Shown here in pieces: positions 1 through 12,300 of a stretch of 64,000 nt of DNA; the stretch's first letter is position 1; each line of letters opens with the position of its first letter. Location: the NCBI GenBank assembly GCA_903813345.2, contig CAIIXF020000007.1:8439730-8503729 (forward strand). The letters are read 5' to 3'. A program made the position numbers and the translations under genes. This DNA comes from Owenia fusiformis. Lineage: Eukaryota > Annelida > Polychaeta > Sabellida > Oweniidae. The notes under the pieces were generated by a model. It was not told where the DNA came from, did no database searches, and worked only from the letters and a program-made list of their open reading frames with translations.

Positions 1-145
1 TAAGTGAAATACCTTTGGTACCTCTAAAAAGTGTTTTACTTGGTTGGTGTTCTACGTATAGAGGTTCATTTAACATTAAGCCAGTTGGTCTTGGGACTCT
101 GAAGTATTCAACTTGCAGAGATGGTCCACTTAACAGGTTTCACTG
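1..145 (+). mobile_element. pogo-like MITE, truncated by the window edge
   Basis: Diverged copy of the MITE at 13320-13497. Both share the alternating gtgttccactt / acttacag-like phrases and end in a variant of aggttctcctg before TA. It lies in the intron 57 bases before the first visible receptor exon. Confidence 0.5.
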
Positions 146-202
146 TATATGTAAATGTATGTCTCTTTCTAGTTATTATTTATTTATTTTTTATTGTTCC
201 AG

Positions 203-367
203 AAGGTAGCCTGGAGCTACAGGTTGTGACATCACACAAGAATGACACGTCTAAAGTGATACGTAATCTTCTACCATATACCAACTACTCGATTTACGTA
301 GTTGCATATTCCCGCACAGATGCAGGGGAAGAAACACTACCAATTGTCGTAGCAACATCTGAAAATG
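203..367 (+). CDS. Receptor exon a: second half of an FN3 domain
   Basis: The acceptor is ttccag and the donor is gtgag; the exon is phase 1 to phase 1. It encodes strands C' to G with the Tyr corner LLPYTNYSIYVVAYS. The first codon is completed by an exon outside the window. Confidence 0.75.
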
Positions 368-3300
368 GTGAGAATTCAATATATTCGGCTCGTTTTGCAC
401 CATCACAAGTTGTGATATATTGACTTTTTTGTGGATGGTGCTCAGTTATCAGCCTGTGGTGCCTGTAATAAATGGTAGGAGGTGACATTTTGTATGTTAA
501 TGACTTAATGCCTTGTTTATTCATACAGTATGGCATAACATTCCTTTAGAAAGGATAGGTATTGATATGGTGAACTGAATTCAACAATGTTTTTTTTTCT
601 CTTAAACCAATTATTGAAAACATTCTGTAAAAAAACACGGTCCTTTATGTAATGTTGACTGATTGGCAAGTTCTTGTAAAATCTTTTGTCTAGATTATTA
701 TTTCCGTATTTTGAGTTTGCATATCTGTGATTATGTCAACAAAGGAGTATATGATGCTGGAGGGTAGCGTTGGACATTGTTTCTTTTGATGTTTGATTAA
801 GGTTTGAAATAGGTGGGGTTGTTTTCCTTATGGCTGGTGTATATTTAAACAGGCTCTGTAACCATTTTTGGTCATGTCCCTTTGGCACTTGTGCTTACAT
901 CTTTATTATATTTTGTTCCGAGTTACTATGATTATGTAGGGGTATGTGTCATTACAATATGTCATACAACATTAGATTTTGCTAGCATAATTGATTTTTA
1001 CACTTGGCATACACATATTAATCCTCTTATATAAATAAACATTTGTGTTACCTGTCAATATTTGTTCAATGTATTGCTGAAACACTTCAATCCCTTGAGA
1101 GCCTAAACCATGTTTCCATTATCTGATTTACATGTATTCAATTATTATCAATGACATGAATAAAAGGGACATCTATTGTGAAAACTCTCTTTGAAAGTTT
1201 GTCCCGATCAATGAGTTCTCAGTAAAATCCCCCTGGGAAGGTCGCTACTTGAATAAGCTAATAATAGCCTATTTATTTTATTACCCATGTCCATACAATT
1301 ACAGAATATACCCATGTTAATCTTGGTGTCTGTAAAGTAGACTTTTCAGCTTTTCGGGCATTTTTGTTTACTTCCTGTATTTGTATCTCTAACCTTTATT
1401 TACACTGAGTTGGTGTTAAGTGCAGAACCTGATGAACATCCTTGAACTATTAATCTTTGTACTTTTAAACTTCACATTAGTTCACAGGAAAAGTTTTGGT
1501 ATCTCTTGATATTTTTGTAGATTTGGAGAGTGATTCATGTATGATTTTTATATTATGGACTAATCATCAGATTCAATTGTTGAAATTTAATGATGGTGTT
1601 AATTTACATCTTGGGTTACAAAAGGTGTCAAGATGTGCCTTAAACCTCATTGGAAAACCACATATTTTTTAAATATTTTTTATCCATTTAAAGGAAATCC
1701 GCAATTATGATAAATATTGGAAATAGGGAAAGTAGTTAAGCATGTTTAGCATGCAATTCAACTCTATCAATCCATGCTGAAATTTTTATAGAATGAACCT
1801 TAAATTCAAAAAATCTTTTATTTAAAAAGTTGTTGATTTACACGAGCAAGAGCATTAAAATCTATTTGAATATAAAAGTACAGTAACACATTCATATCAC
1901 ATTTCACACAACTGTTTAATACTATGAGTACAAACACATTCATCAAATTTCACAGGACCTTTAAACTATGAGTACAGTAACACTTTCTTACCACATTTTA
2001 AAGTACCTGTAAATTATTAGTACAGTTTCACTTTCTTACCACATTTCAAAGTACCTTTATGTATGTACATTTTACAATGTTCTAGTTCCATTGCGAGCCC
2101 CTTCAGTGACTGTATCCCAAGCTGGCCCAGACTCTTTACATGTGGAGTGGGAGCCGCTGTCATCACCAGACACCCGTGGTAAGGTTGTCAAGTACCGCCT
2201 ACATTGGAGAGAGTCTGAAGGTGGTGCTGATGACTACATAGATCTGATGCCTGATGAACACGATTACCTATTAGGAGGTGAGGGAATTAGACTCCTGAAA
2301 TAGCATTATCCCTACTCAAATAAGAGTTGTCCATAAAATCATGAACCATGTTATCTCTAATCTTATAAAGGCTGTCCATTAAGTCTTGAACTAGTATTGT
2401 CATAAGTCTTAAAGCAGGTATGAAATGGTATTTTTAACCTAAAGGAATCAATATAATTTTTTGATAAATGTATTACATGTACATGTTTTCTCATCAGTAG
2501 TGCGAAAACTATTTCACTCTAACGATCGTTATAGCTGCTTAATAAGCAATATTCGAATTGGTTGTGATGTTATTGGCCCCCACGTGATCTCTCACTGGTC
2601 CCCACGTGGCCCATAACGTCATAATGCCAAAATGTTTTGTTTTGGTTTACACTACAATCCATGGTTGCTGTGACGTTGTGATTACTAAGGTACCAATAAA
2701 CCAAAGCTATATTTTGTATATGACGTTACTTATCACGTGGGGGCCAATTTGATTGATCAGTTAGTTTTATTTCGTTATTTATGACCGTTAGCAGTTATCT
2801 AACATTTATTTTATAATGGCTATCGCAAGAACTCTACGTTGGGCTTGCAATGGAGAAAACGGCATTTTTGTAGCTGCAAGTTGAGAAAAGTTATTTCAGT
2901 TGTCCTTTAAGAGAATTGTAGTCTGACAAAAGAGAAATATGAGTTGAAGAGTTGATGTTTGGGAGGGGTTAGAAACAGAAAATTCAACTTGCATCCAAAA
3001 AATGTGCAACTCAAATAAACTTTGATTTTGTTTATTGTCCCATGGACAGATTTGCCCCAGCGCAAGCACTATATTTTATTCCCTTGATTTTCAGGGTTGT
3101 TTCCACTGACCTATTATGATGTAAGGGTTGAAGCGGGGACAAAGAAAGGCTTCCCGAACTTACGTGAGAGTGAATGGGACTGGGTCACTGAACGCACCCA
3201 GGAAGATACTAAAGAAGGGGGTAAGTGCAAACACAATTATGATTTCAAAAACTCAAATCCCGGGACGTAACAGGGCGAGACTTTATTTGAAAATCTTTCA

Positions 3301-6300
3301 TTGAGATTCTGCAAAAATTATGTAGGTATTAAATATGCCACATCAGATTAATCTTGTGTAAGTGGAGCTATGTGAATTTAGAATTAAAAGCTCCTGTGTG
3401 GGCATGGGAAATTTCATATTACATTTTATCCAACCATAATTAATGGAAACCATAATAAGTGGAATGAACTTCCTGTCTGGTTTCCTGTGTTAGATAGGGT
3501 TACCTAGAGTAAACGCCGAATTTAGCGCCCACCCCCTGATAAGCGCCTACCCCGCTTCACAATGTTCAGGAAATACTGAGAAATGACCAAGGAATAGTGC
3601 ATATATGAGAAAAAAAGAATGAAATTATGATGAATCTCATGGGAGATAATAGAGTACTTACACTAAAGTCCTGTAAACGTGAAGCATTATGTAATTCGAT
3701 GCATTCTACTGATGAATATCTACCATTGGGTGGATCCCACATCATACTAAACTAATATTATCTCAAAATTGTCCATAATGAATGAAGGAAATGTTCAAGT
3801 TGTAGAGTTTTGATCGGCATTTTTCCAAGAGAGTTTCTTCTGTGCAGGTGTTCTGCCCATGTCAAAAAGTTGTCAACTTTCTCATTTCTTTTCCACGTTT
3901 TACGACTTTTAGATCAATTATATATTTTCGCGATCTTTACCATATTCTTTCCAATAACAACACATATAATTATTGTAAAAATATACTGTTATTTCGTTTT
4001 GGTGCTGCAAATAAGGCATTCTTGGCAAGAAAAATTGCCAAACATAAAATTCCTAGGGATTTTTTACTTCGTTCATATATGGGTGCTTCTTAGAATGGTG
4101 TGAAGGATGTATTTTCAAATTTATGAATGCCCCGAATGCTAATTACAGAGAATATGGTATTTTCATTAGTATTTTTTATGATAACACCAAAAGTTTCCAA
4201 ATTTTTTGTCAATGGCGTTCAACAGTTGTTGTTTGGTGCTCGGTATCTGTAACAAATGGCAGGTGATGACATTTTGCATTTCAGTGTCTTTATGTCTTAC
4301 ATTAGCTCCCGTCTTGTCCCTTACCCCTGTTTTTTTGAGAAATATACAGGGTGATCCAGAAGTAACGTCAAAGACATTGTAATTTCAAAAGTATTCATCA
4401 GATCTTCATGAAATTTGGTATACATGTACCCACAACATTTCTGAGTTACCATCTCAAAGATTGGAATTCAATCATTTCATTGGTTGAAATTATGGTTGCT
4501 ATAGTAACCCGATATCGCGTAACCCGGGGCAAATTGAAGAGAAACCATAACGTTTTTGTGAATTTCTCTAATTTAAAAAGTCAGTAACATTTGAAAATGT
4601 TCATTGTTTGTTTTCTATGATTTTTATATTTGTTGCCATGGTAACAAATATGTAATAGTTGTGATGTCACAATAGGCATTCATAAAAAGCTTTCAATTTC
4701 TTTGAATTGCTTCCATCATCCATGACAAATACTAACATGACCAAGGACACTAACCCACCCAATTCAAGATGGCGCCAAGTCAGAGTAAAATAGAGCAAAG
4801 AACAAACATTAAGTTCTGTGTAAAGTTGGGGAAAGGTGTAAAAGAGACTATAAGACAGATAAAGAAGTCTTATGGTAAAGCTGCCATTGCTGAGAGAAAC
4901 ATTTACAGGTGGTTTAACAAGTATTCCAGTGGATATGATGAAGTGGTAGACAAGCAGCGAGGAGGCAGGCCAGTGTCGTCATTCGATGATCAAACCATCA
5001 AAGCAATTGAAGCTGATGTTATGGACAATAGGCAAATTTCTATCAGAGAATTGGCTGAAAAACACGATCTGAGCTATGGGACTGTGCAACGGATACTGAC
5101 AAAGAACTGTCTGTTAAAGAAGGTGTCTGCTAAATGGGTGCCGCATGACTTGACACAGGAGCAGAAAGACCGGCGTGTTAAGGCTTCAAGGGACTTTCTT
5201 GCAAAATATCGGAGAGATGGAGATGACTTTCTTAACAAGATCATTACGAGTGACGAATCATTGCTATCATTCTACATCCCAGAGACCACGCAACAAAGTT
5301 CATCGTGGAAACATGACAACTCCCCAACACCAACCAAGCCTAAAATAGTACCAGGAATTCCACAAAAGAAACAAATGGTTGTGACATTCTTTGACATTAG
5401 AGGAATGGTGTTAACCCATTTTGTTCCCATTGGCCAGAGAATTAATGCCGTTTACATTGCAAAGGTAAGATATCATTTGTTCTAATAATACATCATACTG
5501 TGAATTTTATTTTTAAATTAGAGTATTTAAATGTTGTTCACTGTCAATATAATTATAACTCCATGGCCATGATTCAAATCCAAATCCAATCAATGAAACA
5601 ACTGGTTTAACAACCATTAAACATTTGTTTTTCAGGTTCTGAAGCGTGATCTTTAACGTTCCCTGAGGAAAAAGCGTCCCGGACATCTGCAGCAGTTTAT
5701 CTTGCATTGGGACAATGCCCCTACGCACACTGCAATCCTGACCAGCAACACAGTCCAAACACTTGGATTTCAACAACTTGAACATGCCCCTTATTCACCT
5801 GATCTTGCCCCCAGTGACTTTTATTTGTATGGGGAACTAAAAAGAAACCTTAGTGGAAATAATTTTCAATCCTGTGAGGAATTGAAAAATGCCGTAGTAC
5901 TAGCCCTACAAGGAATGAGTTCTAATGGATTTAATTCTGTGTTCAAGGAATGGGTATCCAGACATGAGAAATGTGTTGCAAATGGTGGCAATTATGTAGA
6001 ATGAACTATTATTAGTAACTGTGCAATAGTATGATTTATATTGTTGTGAAATAAAATGTTGAGGATATAACAATTTCAGATCTTGTTGATATTTTGAGAT
6101 TACGCATTACACGTTAAGTAATTTGCCCCGGGTTACGCGATATCGGGTTACTATAGCAACCATAATTTCAACCAATGAAATGATTGAATTCCAATCTTTG
6201 AGATGGTAACTCAGAAATGTTGTGGGTACATGTATACCAAATTTCATGAAGATCTGATGAATACTTTTGAAATTACAACATCTTTGACGTTACTTCTGGA

Positions 6301-9300
6301 TCACCCTGTATATTATGAAAATGTTGACTTGATTGGTAATGGCATATACTGTTTTTTAATGTTTCAGTACCAGAGGCAGTCGATCTATTTCTTGTGAAGG
6401 TTATAAATGCAACAGCAGTGAATATAACGTGGACACCTAAGGCATCCTCAGATATTGAAATTATGGGATATCAAATAGAATGGCGAGGTACTCATGTGTC
6501 TGGAACTTACGGAACAAAATTGACGTCAGACCAAAAACGATATCAAGTTGTGCCCAATTTATGTAAGTAATAATTTCTGTTTCATAAACCTTGTAATTGT
6601 TATTTTACTTTAGCAACACCTGAAAACTGCATAGCGCTACCAGAAACTATAGCTATACCTAAAAGTTACAGTATATGGCAATACCATATAATTATATAGC
6701 AATACCAGAAAATTATATAGCAGTGTCAAAGATTGTATAACGCTACTTTGAAATGATGAAGCAGTATCAGAAAATTGTGTAACAATACCAGACAATTATA
6801 TTGCAACATCTGAAAATTGCATAGCAATACCAAAAATTGTATAACAAGACCTAAAATATTTATAGCAATACCAGAAAATTGTGTTGCAATACCAAACAAT
6901 TGTATAGCTGCATCTTAAGGTTGTTTAGCAATACCATAAAGTTGTATAACAACATCCTAAAATTATATAGCAATATAGTAGCAAAGCAATGCTCGAAAAT
7001 TAATTACATAGCAATACCAGAAAATTGTGTAGCAATATCTAATAGTTATACCAGATGATATATATGGACACCAGATATCTCATAACAATACCTAAAATTA
7101 TATAGTAATACCAGATTATTGAATAGCAACCCCCAAAAATTTGAAACATTGAGATAGCATTGAGCTGGAGGGTAGTTCTTGCACAGATAATTGAAGCAAT
7201 GGTAAAGATTAAAAGTAACATTTTATTGATGCAAAGACGTGCTTCACAAGTTAGTGTCATCTTGTTTTACATCATTGTTATTTTTTTTATTTAATTTCAT
7301 GTGAGTAGGTGAAATATTATTCTACATTAGCTTGGTTTACATTGCTCATCATTTCAAGTGCTATTATTGCACTAATACCTGTCAGAACGCAGCTTTTAAT
7401 AACTTTGGATCTTTTATATCTTGCATAGTCATAGAAAATATAGTGCTTTATTATTATGTCAACAACAACAAGTGGTGACATATTGTTATGGTCTCTGTTT
7501 TTTGTGGCGACGATCAGCGGTTGGTGGTTGGTGATCAGCGGGATGATGGTTGGCATCTGTAACAAATTCTTAAAACTTCCAATAACTTAACAAATACTGT
7601 TTGACTGACTTCAATTTTATTTCAAAATCATCTTCAAGTTTTCAGAAGTTCAAATCTGACTTTACTTTTCAAGGTCATAAAGGTTAAAAAAGATCAAAAT
7701 TCTATTTTCAAAATCATCTACAACTTATACATGTAAGAAGTTCAAATCTGACTTTAGATTTTCGATTTGAGTTTCAACGACCTTCTCAAGGTCAAAAAGT
7801 TCTCTTCAACTTGCTTCAAATTGACCGATTTTTTTTTCAAAAACATCTACAAGTTCTCAGAAGTTCAAATCTGACTTTAGATTTGAGATTTCACCTTCAA
7901 TGACCGTCAAAAAAAGGTCTTTTTTTCAATTTGCTTCAAATTGACTAGTTTATTTTTTCAAAATCATCTACATAGTTCTCTGAGATTCAAATCTGATTTA
8001 AGATTGAACTAATAATATTCTGAGCAACTAGGTGGTGACATTTTGTCATGTTAATGCCTTGTGTTAAAGTTATTATTATAGGAGCAACTAGAGAAGTGTG
8101 TTTCAAAAGTGTTTTTGAGAGAGATTTGATTACTGTACTCTTTAGCAGATTATACAAGCATTGTCTAAAAATTCTTGAAATTTTTGCTATCTCATTACAT
8201 CAAATTTTATTTTTTTGATTTAATATTACATAGAATATATTGCCACTGAATGCAAAATTGCAGTCATTTTCATGAAAAGTGAAATTTTTGATAACTTCAA
8301 ATACAAGTTGATGGATTTGGTCAAAATTTTGTTTATTATAGTAATAGGCTGCTTAATTGACATCTACAGTGGATGCCATTTTCCGAAGAAACATGTTTTT
8401 GAAATATGTTTTATTCTGAGAATTAGCTTATCAGGGAAGTTGTTTGTAATTTTGATCAATTTGTTGAGGTCTGTAACACTTACTGTGACTAAGATATTGA
8501 GATTGTTCAATACATTGCCTTGTTTACATGATTAATGCTGAACAAGTTCATAGAGAGTTGAACCATCTTATGTCATCGTCTTGATTATTGCATAAGCAAC
8601 TTCCCTGCCAAATCATTCTGAACAGAATTAATTTTTAACATTTAACATTGTTATTATCCTTGTTTTATACTGAAAATTGATAAATAAATTATTCACTCCT
8701 TTTGACAATTTCTCTCAAAACCTTTTTCGTTTGTTTAAATTTGGAAACAATAATCAATGGGTTTTATCGTGACTTGTAGTACTTCATTTTGTTACACCTA
8801 AGGGAATTGGTCAGAACAAACAGAACAAGATGGATTAATCAGGGTATTGCAGGATGACGTAGAGTTATCCTGTTCCCGGACTATGGTCCTGTGAACATCT
8901 CACTCTTTTGCCTGTGCGATTACAACATGGGAGAATTTTTTACGCTTCTTACACTTCAGATACCTACTTCAATAGATTCCTTGGTGTTTTAGCATTCTTT
9001 TCGTGTAGTTGAATCCACAATTGTCTGGGTTTATCGGCAGAACGAAGACATTTTCGTTTTTGATCGCAATATTTGCGTGTAACATTTAACTTATTTCAAC
9101 CGTCAAATTCCTCCATATTGGTACTTCCGGTCCACATCCGGGACAGTCATACGGGGGATTCCCCTTTTAAATCCAACCGCCATGTTGAAAAGTGATGGAA
9201 TCTCTCTCAATGAAAAAGAAAAATGTTCCCGTTCTGCCGATATACCCAGACAATTGGCGGTTCCAATATATTAGAAGTTACATTTTGAGTTCTATAATGC

Positions 9301-12300
9301 ATTGAGGTAGGTATCTTAAGTGTAAGGGGCGTAGATAATTCTCCCAAGTTGTAATCGTACAGGCAAAAGAGTGCGCTCCATACAGGACTATAGTCCTGGT
9401 ACGGGATAAACGTAGAGCATTTGAATAACCTTATGTGATGTGACCATCTTTCAAGATTTGTCTTTCACTGCTTTCTAATGTAATGCATTAAAGTACTCTT
9501 GGGCCAAGGATTTTATATGACCATATCAAATAATTCAAAATTATCAACTGAGTATTGACTAATAGATGATCATTTTTTATCTGTCACCTTTAATGACTCT
9601 TGATATGCTATATTACTATCAATTTCTTATGCTGATAGGCTTGTGGGTGGGCATGAGGGTAGTTGTTATCGTGTGAGAAATATGTAATCAAAGTAGTGTT
9701 CATCCAATTAGCTTTTTGATATGCAGAGGTAGATAAGGTTTAGAGTACGCTAGGTAATTTATGTACCCTTTGCATTTGTTCGACTTCAATTCTTAAAAGA
9801 GAGCTTCATCTTCACTCTTTCAGTTTACAATAAATCTCTGATCTCACCGAGCCCATCAGAACTCGTCGTCGAAATACGGATGACTATATATGGTCATTTC
9901 CTCTGACATTCCCGCTTAGTTAATGAGTTTATATTTAGCACATGTTTTTAGCTCACCTCTTTTAATAAAGGGATCAAATTATTGAAAAGAACAACATGCA
10001 AATAATATATGATATGTATGTTAGTGAGAGTCCCATGTGTCGTCATTATTATCATTTGATTACATGATATCACAGGTCCGAAACTATGAGTCTATGAATA
10101 AAACATACTAAAAAAGATGTAACTACCTGTACCTGGGGATATCAATAATGAACAAAATTTGATAGAACTTTTGACATGTTGATTTTTTATTAATTTATAC
10201 ATTTTCGAGGAAAAGTACATATTGCAATCTTCTTTTTAACTGGAATGAACAAATTGTTGAAGATGATTTCACATTTATAAATGTTTTAACTAAGACAATG
10301 CACCAAAATTATAAGGACAAATGGAAGTGTGATTTACAATTATATCCAGTTCTGAGAACATATGTTAAATTTAAGACAACTTTTGAATTGGAGCAATATT
10401 TAAGCCTTCAAAACAAAAATCATAGGCAATCCTTTACCCGATTAAGGTTAAGTTCTCATAAACTTCAAATAGAACTGGGTAGACATGTGAAACCACGGCC
10501 AAAACCTGAACATGAAAGAACGTGTAACGTTTGTGGAGAAATAGACAATGAAATTCATTTCATGATAAATTGCCAAATACATCAAGAAAATAGAAAACTA
10601 TTGTTTGAGAACATCAACAGCAAAATTAAATTTGATAAATACCATCCTGAAAATGCATTCATAATGTTAATGTCCTCAAAAGATAAATATGTCCAAAAGC
10701 AAGTTGGCATTTTTATAAATAAAGCATTCAAGGTCATTGAACTTGTCTGAAGAACATTCTGGATGCATCACACTGCTTTAAGTATTATGTATAGTTAAAT
10801 ACATGTTAATAACATGTTTTTGTATATATTGTATTTGTATAATAATAGTGTAGTGTAGTGTAATGTAGTGTAGTGTAGTAAGTTTTTATTTTATTTTTGT
10901 ACTGACTAATATGTCATACTATGACATTCTAAGAGTCAATAAAAGATATATATAATAAAAATAGTACAAGGCTATTAAGTAAGAGGGAAGGATCATGAAT
11001 TTCAGGGGAACATTATGTATTAAACTAGGTATCACACCTGTGTCACTGTCAATTTGATATCTTCCATAGTTATTGTTCCTATAAATGGCATCATAATATT
11101 CCGACATTACTAATGAATAATCTATCTTAAAAACAGACCTGTTCTACCCTTTGCATTCCCTTGAATTGACCTATTAAAGGATGACTTCTACCCTCTTTAA
11201 GTTTAACAAAAACCTCTGAAATCACCTAACCATTTTGACCTTGCCATTGGTAAAAAGACAATTTTATTTCCTGTGAGGATAATGTTTTAAAAAATATTTA
11301 AAAATCAATTACAGTTAGTTGTTTAAAAAAATTGGTGTATCCATAAACAAGTGAATTGTAAATTTACCCTATCCAAAGTGAAAGTATTTTAGTATAGTAT
11401 TGCATGTTGTTACAAATTATGTTGAAATTGTTACAGTAGATAAAGTCAATGTTTATAACATTGGAAAGATTGCCAATATGAAATATATAAGACTATTAGA
11501 ATTATGACTATGATACAAGTAATATGATATGAAATGGTTTAAGAAGAAAGATTAGTCTTTGGCACAACAATGGTGGGTTACATATACATTTAGGGTAAGT
11601 TTAGGTAATTCATAATTGGATTGTTCAATTCAATTTCATGGCCATTACTCACCAGTCATTGATGATTCCTTGACCCCACTTGATCTTAATATTCCTAATA
11701 TTGGATGCTTAACATGTACAGTGTACAGGCATAATCATCAGAAATGATGTCACATGTTAACCTTATTATGTATACTTTGTATAATTATGTTATTAGGAAT
11801 AAGTTGAATTGAATTGAATACTTTCGATGACCAATTGTTGGTAAATATTTAGAGTGATCTAATGATGAATGAGAATGATCCATCCCTAATAGGGGATTGG
11901 TCATTCTTAGCCTGAGTTACATTACTATGAATCTAAATATAACATAGGGTCAGTATAAGGCCAACTTATGTTGCCTATATGTACATAATAATACTGGCCT
12001 TGAGGTCACGGACTAAGTAGCCTATGAGGACTACTTTCATATAAAAGTAGTTCCACATTCTTTGCATTTTTTATTATGTGTGTTTGACTTGTCAAAAGGT
12101 TAGTGTTGATGAGTTTTGATGTATGTGATCTGTGTTGTGAATCCTTCCATTTTTTATGTTATTTTAACTTAGAAAAAGTTTTTACTCTCTTTTCTTCCCA
12201 AAGAGTTTGGCATTGTGCCAGAGTTGATATGTTTCATCTTAGGGGTCTTTGAGTCTGTGCTATCACACAGGTTTTGCAGTTGAACAAATGGGTAAACATA

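Larger units (their letters stand above)
4347..6308 (+). mobile_element. Mariner element with long near-perfect terminal inverted repeats
   Basis: A 1962-bp element flanked by TA on both sides (4345-4346 and 6309-6310). Its ends begin cagggtgatccagaagtaac. The inverted repeats run about 187 bp (4347-4533 and 6122-6308), and I see only two mismatches across them, so the insertion is young. Classical mariners have ends of about 30 bp, so these are unusually long. It carries one transposase gene in the same orientation as the host receptor gene and sits in the 3221-6367 intron. Confidence 0.92.

Noticed and set aside
7640-7880. tRNA B-box-like words (agttcaaatctgac)
   Set aside because: No A box or cloverleaf around them; they belong to a tandem repeat.
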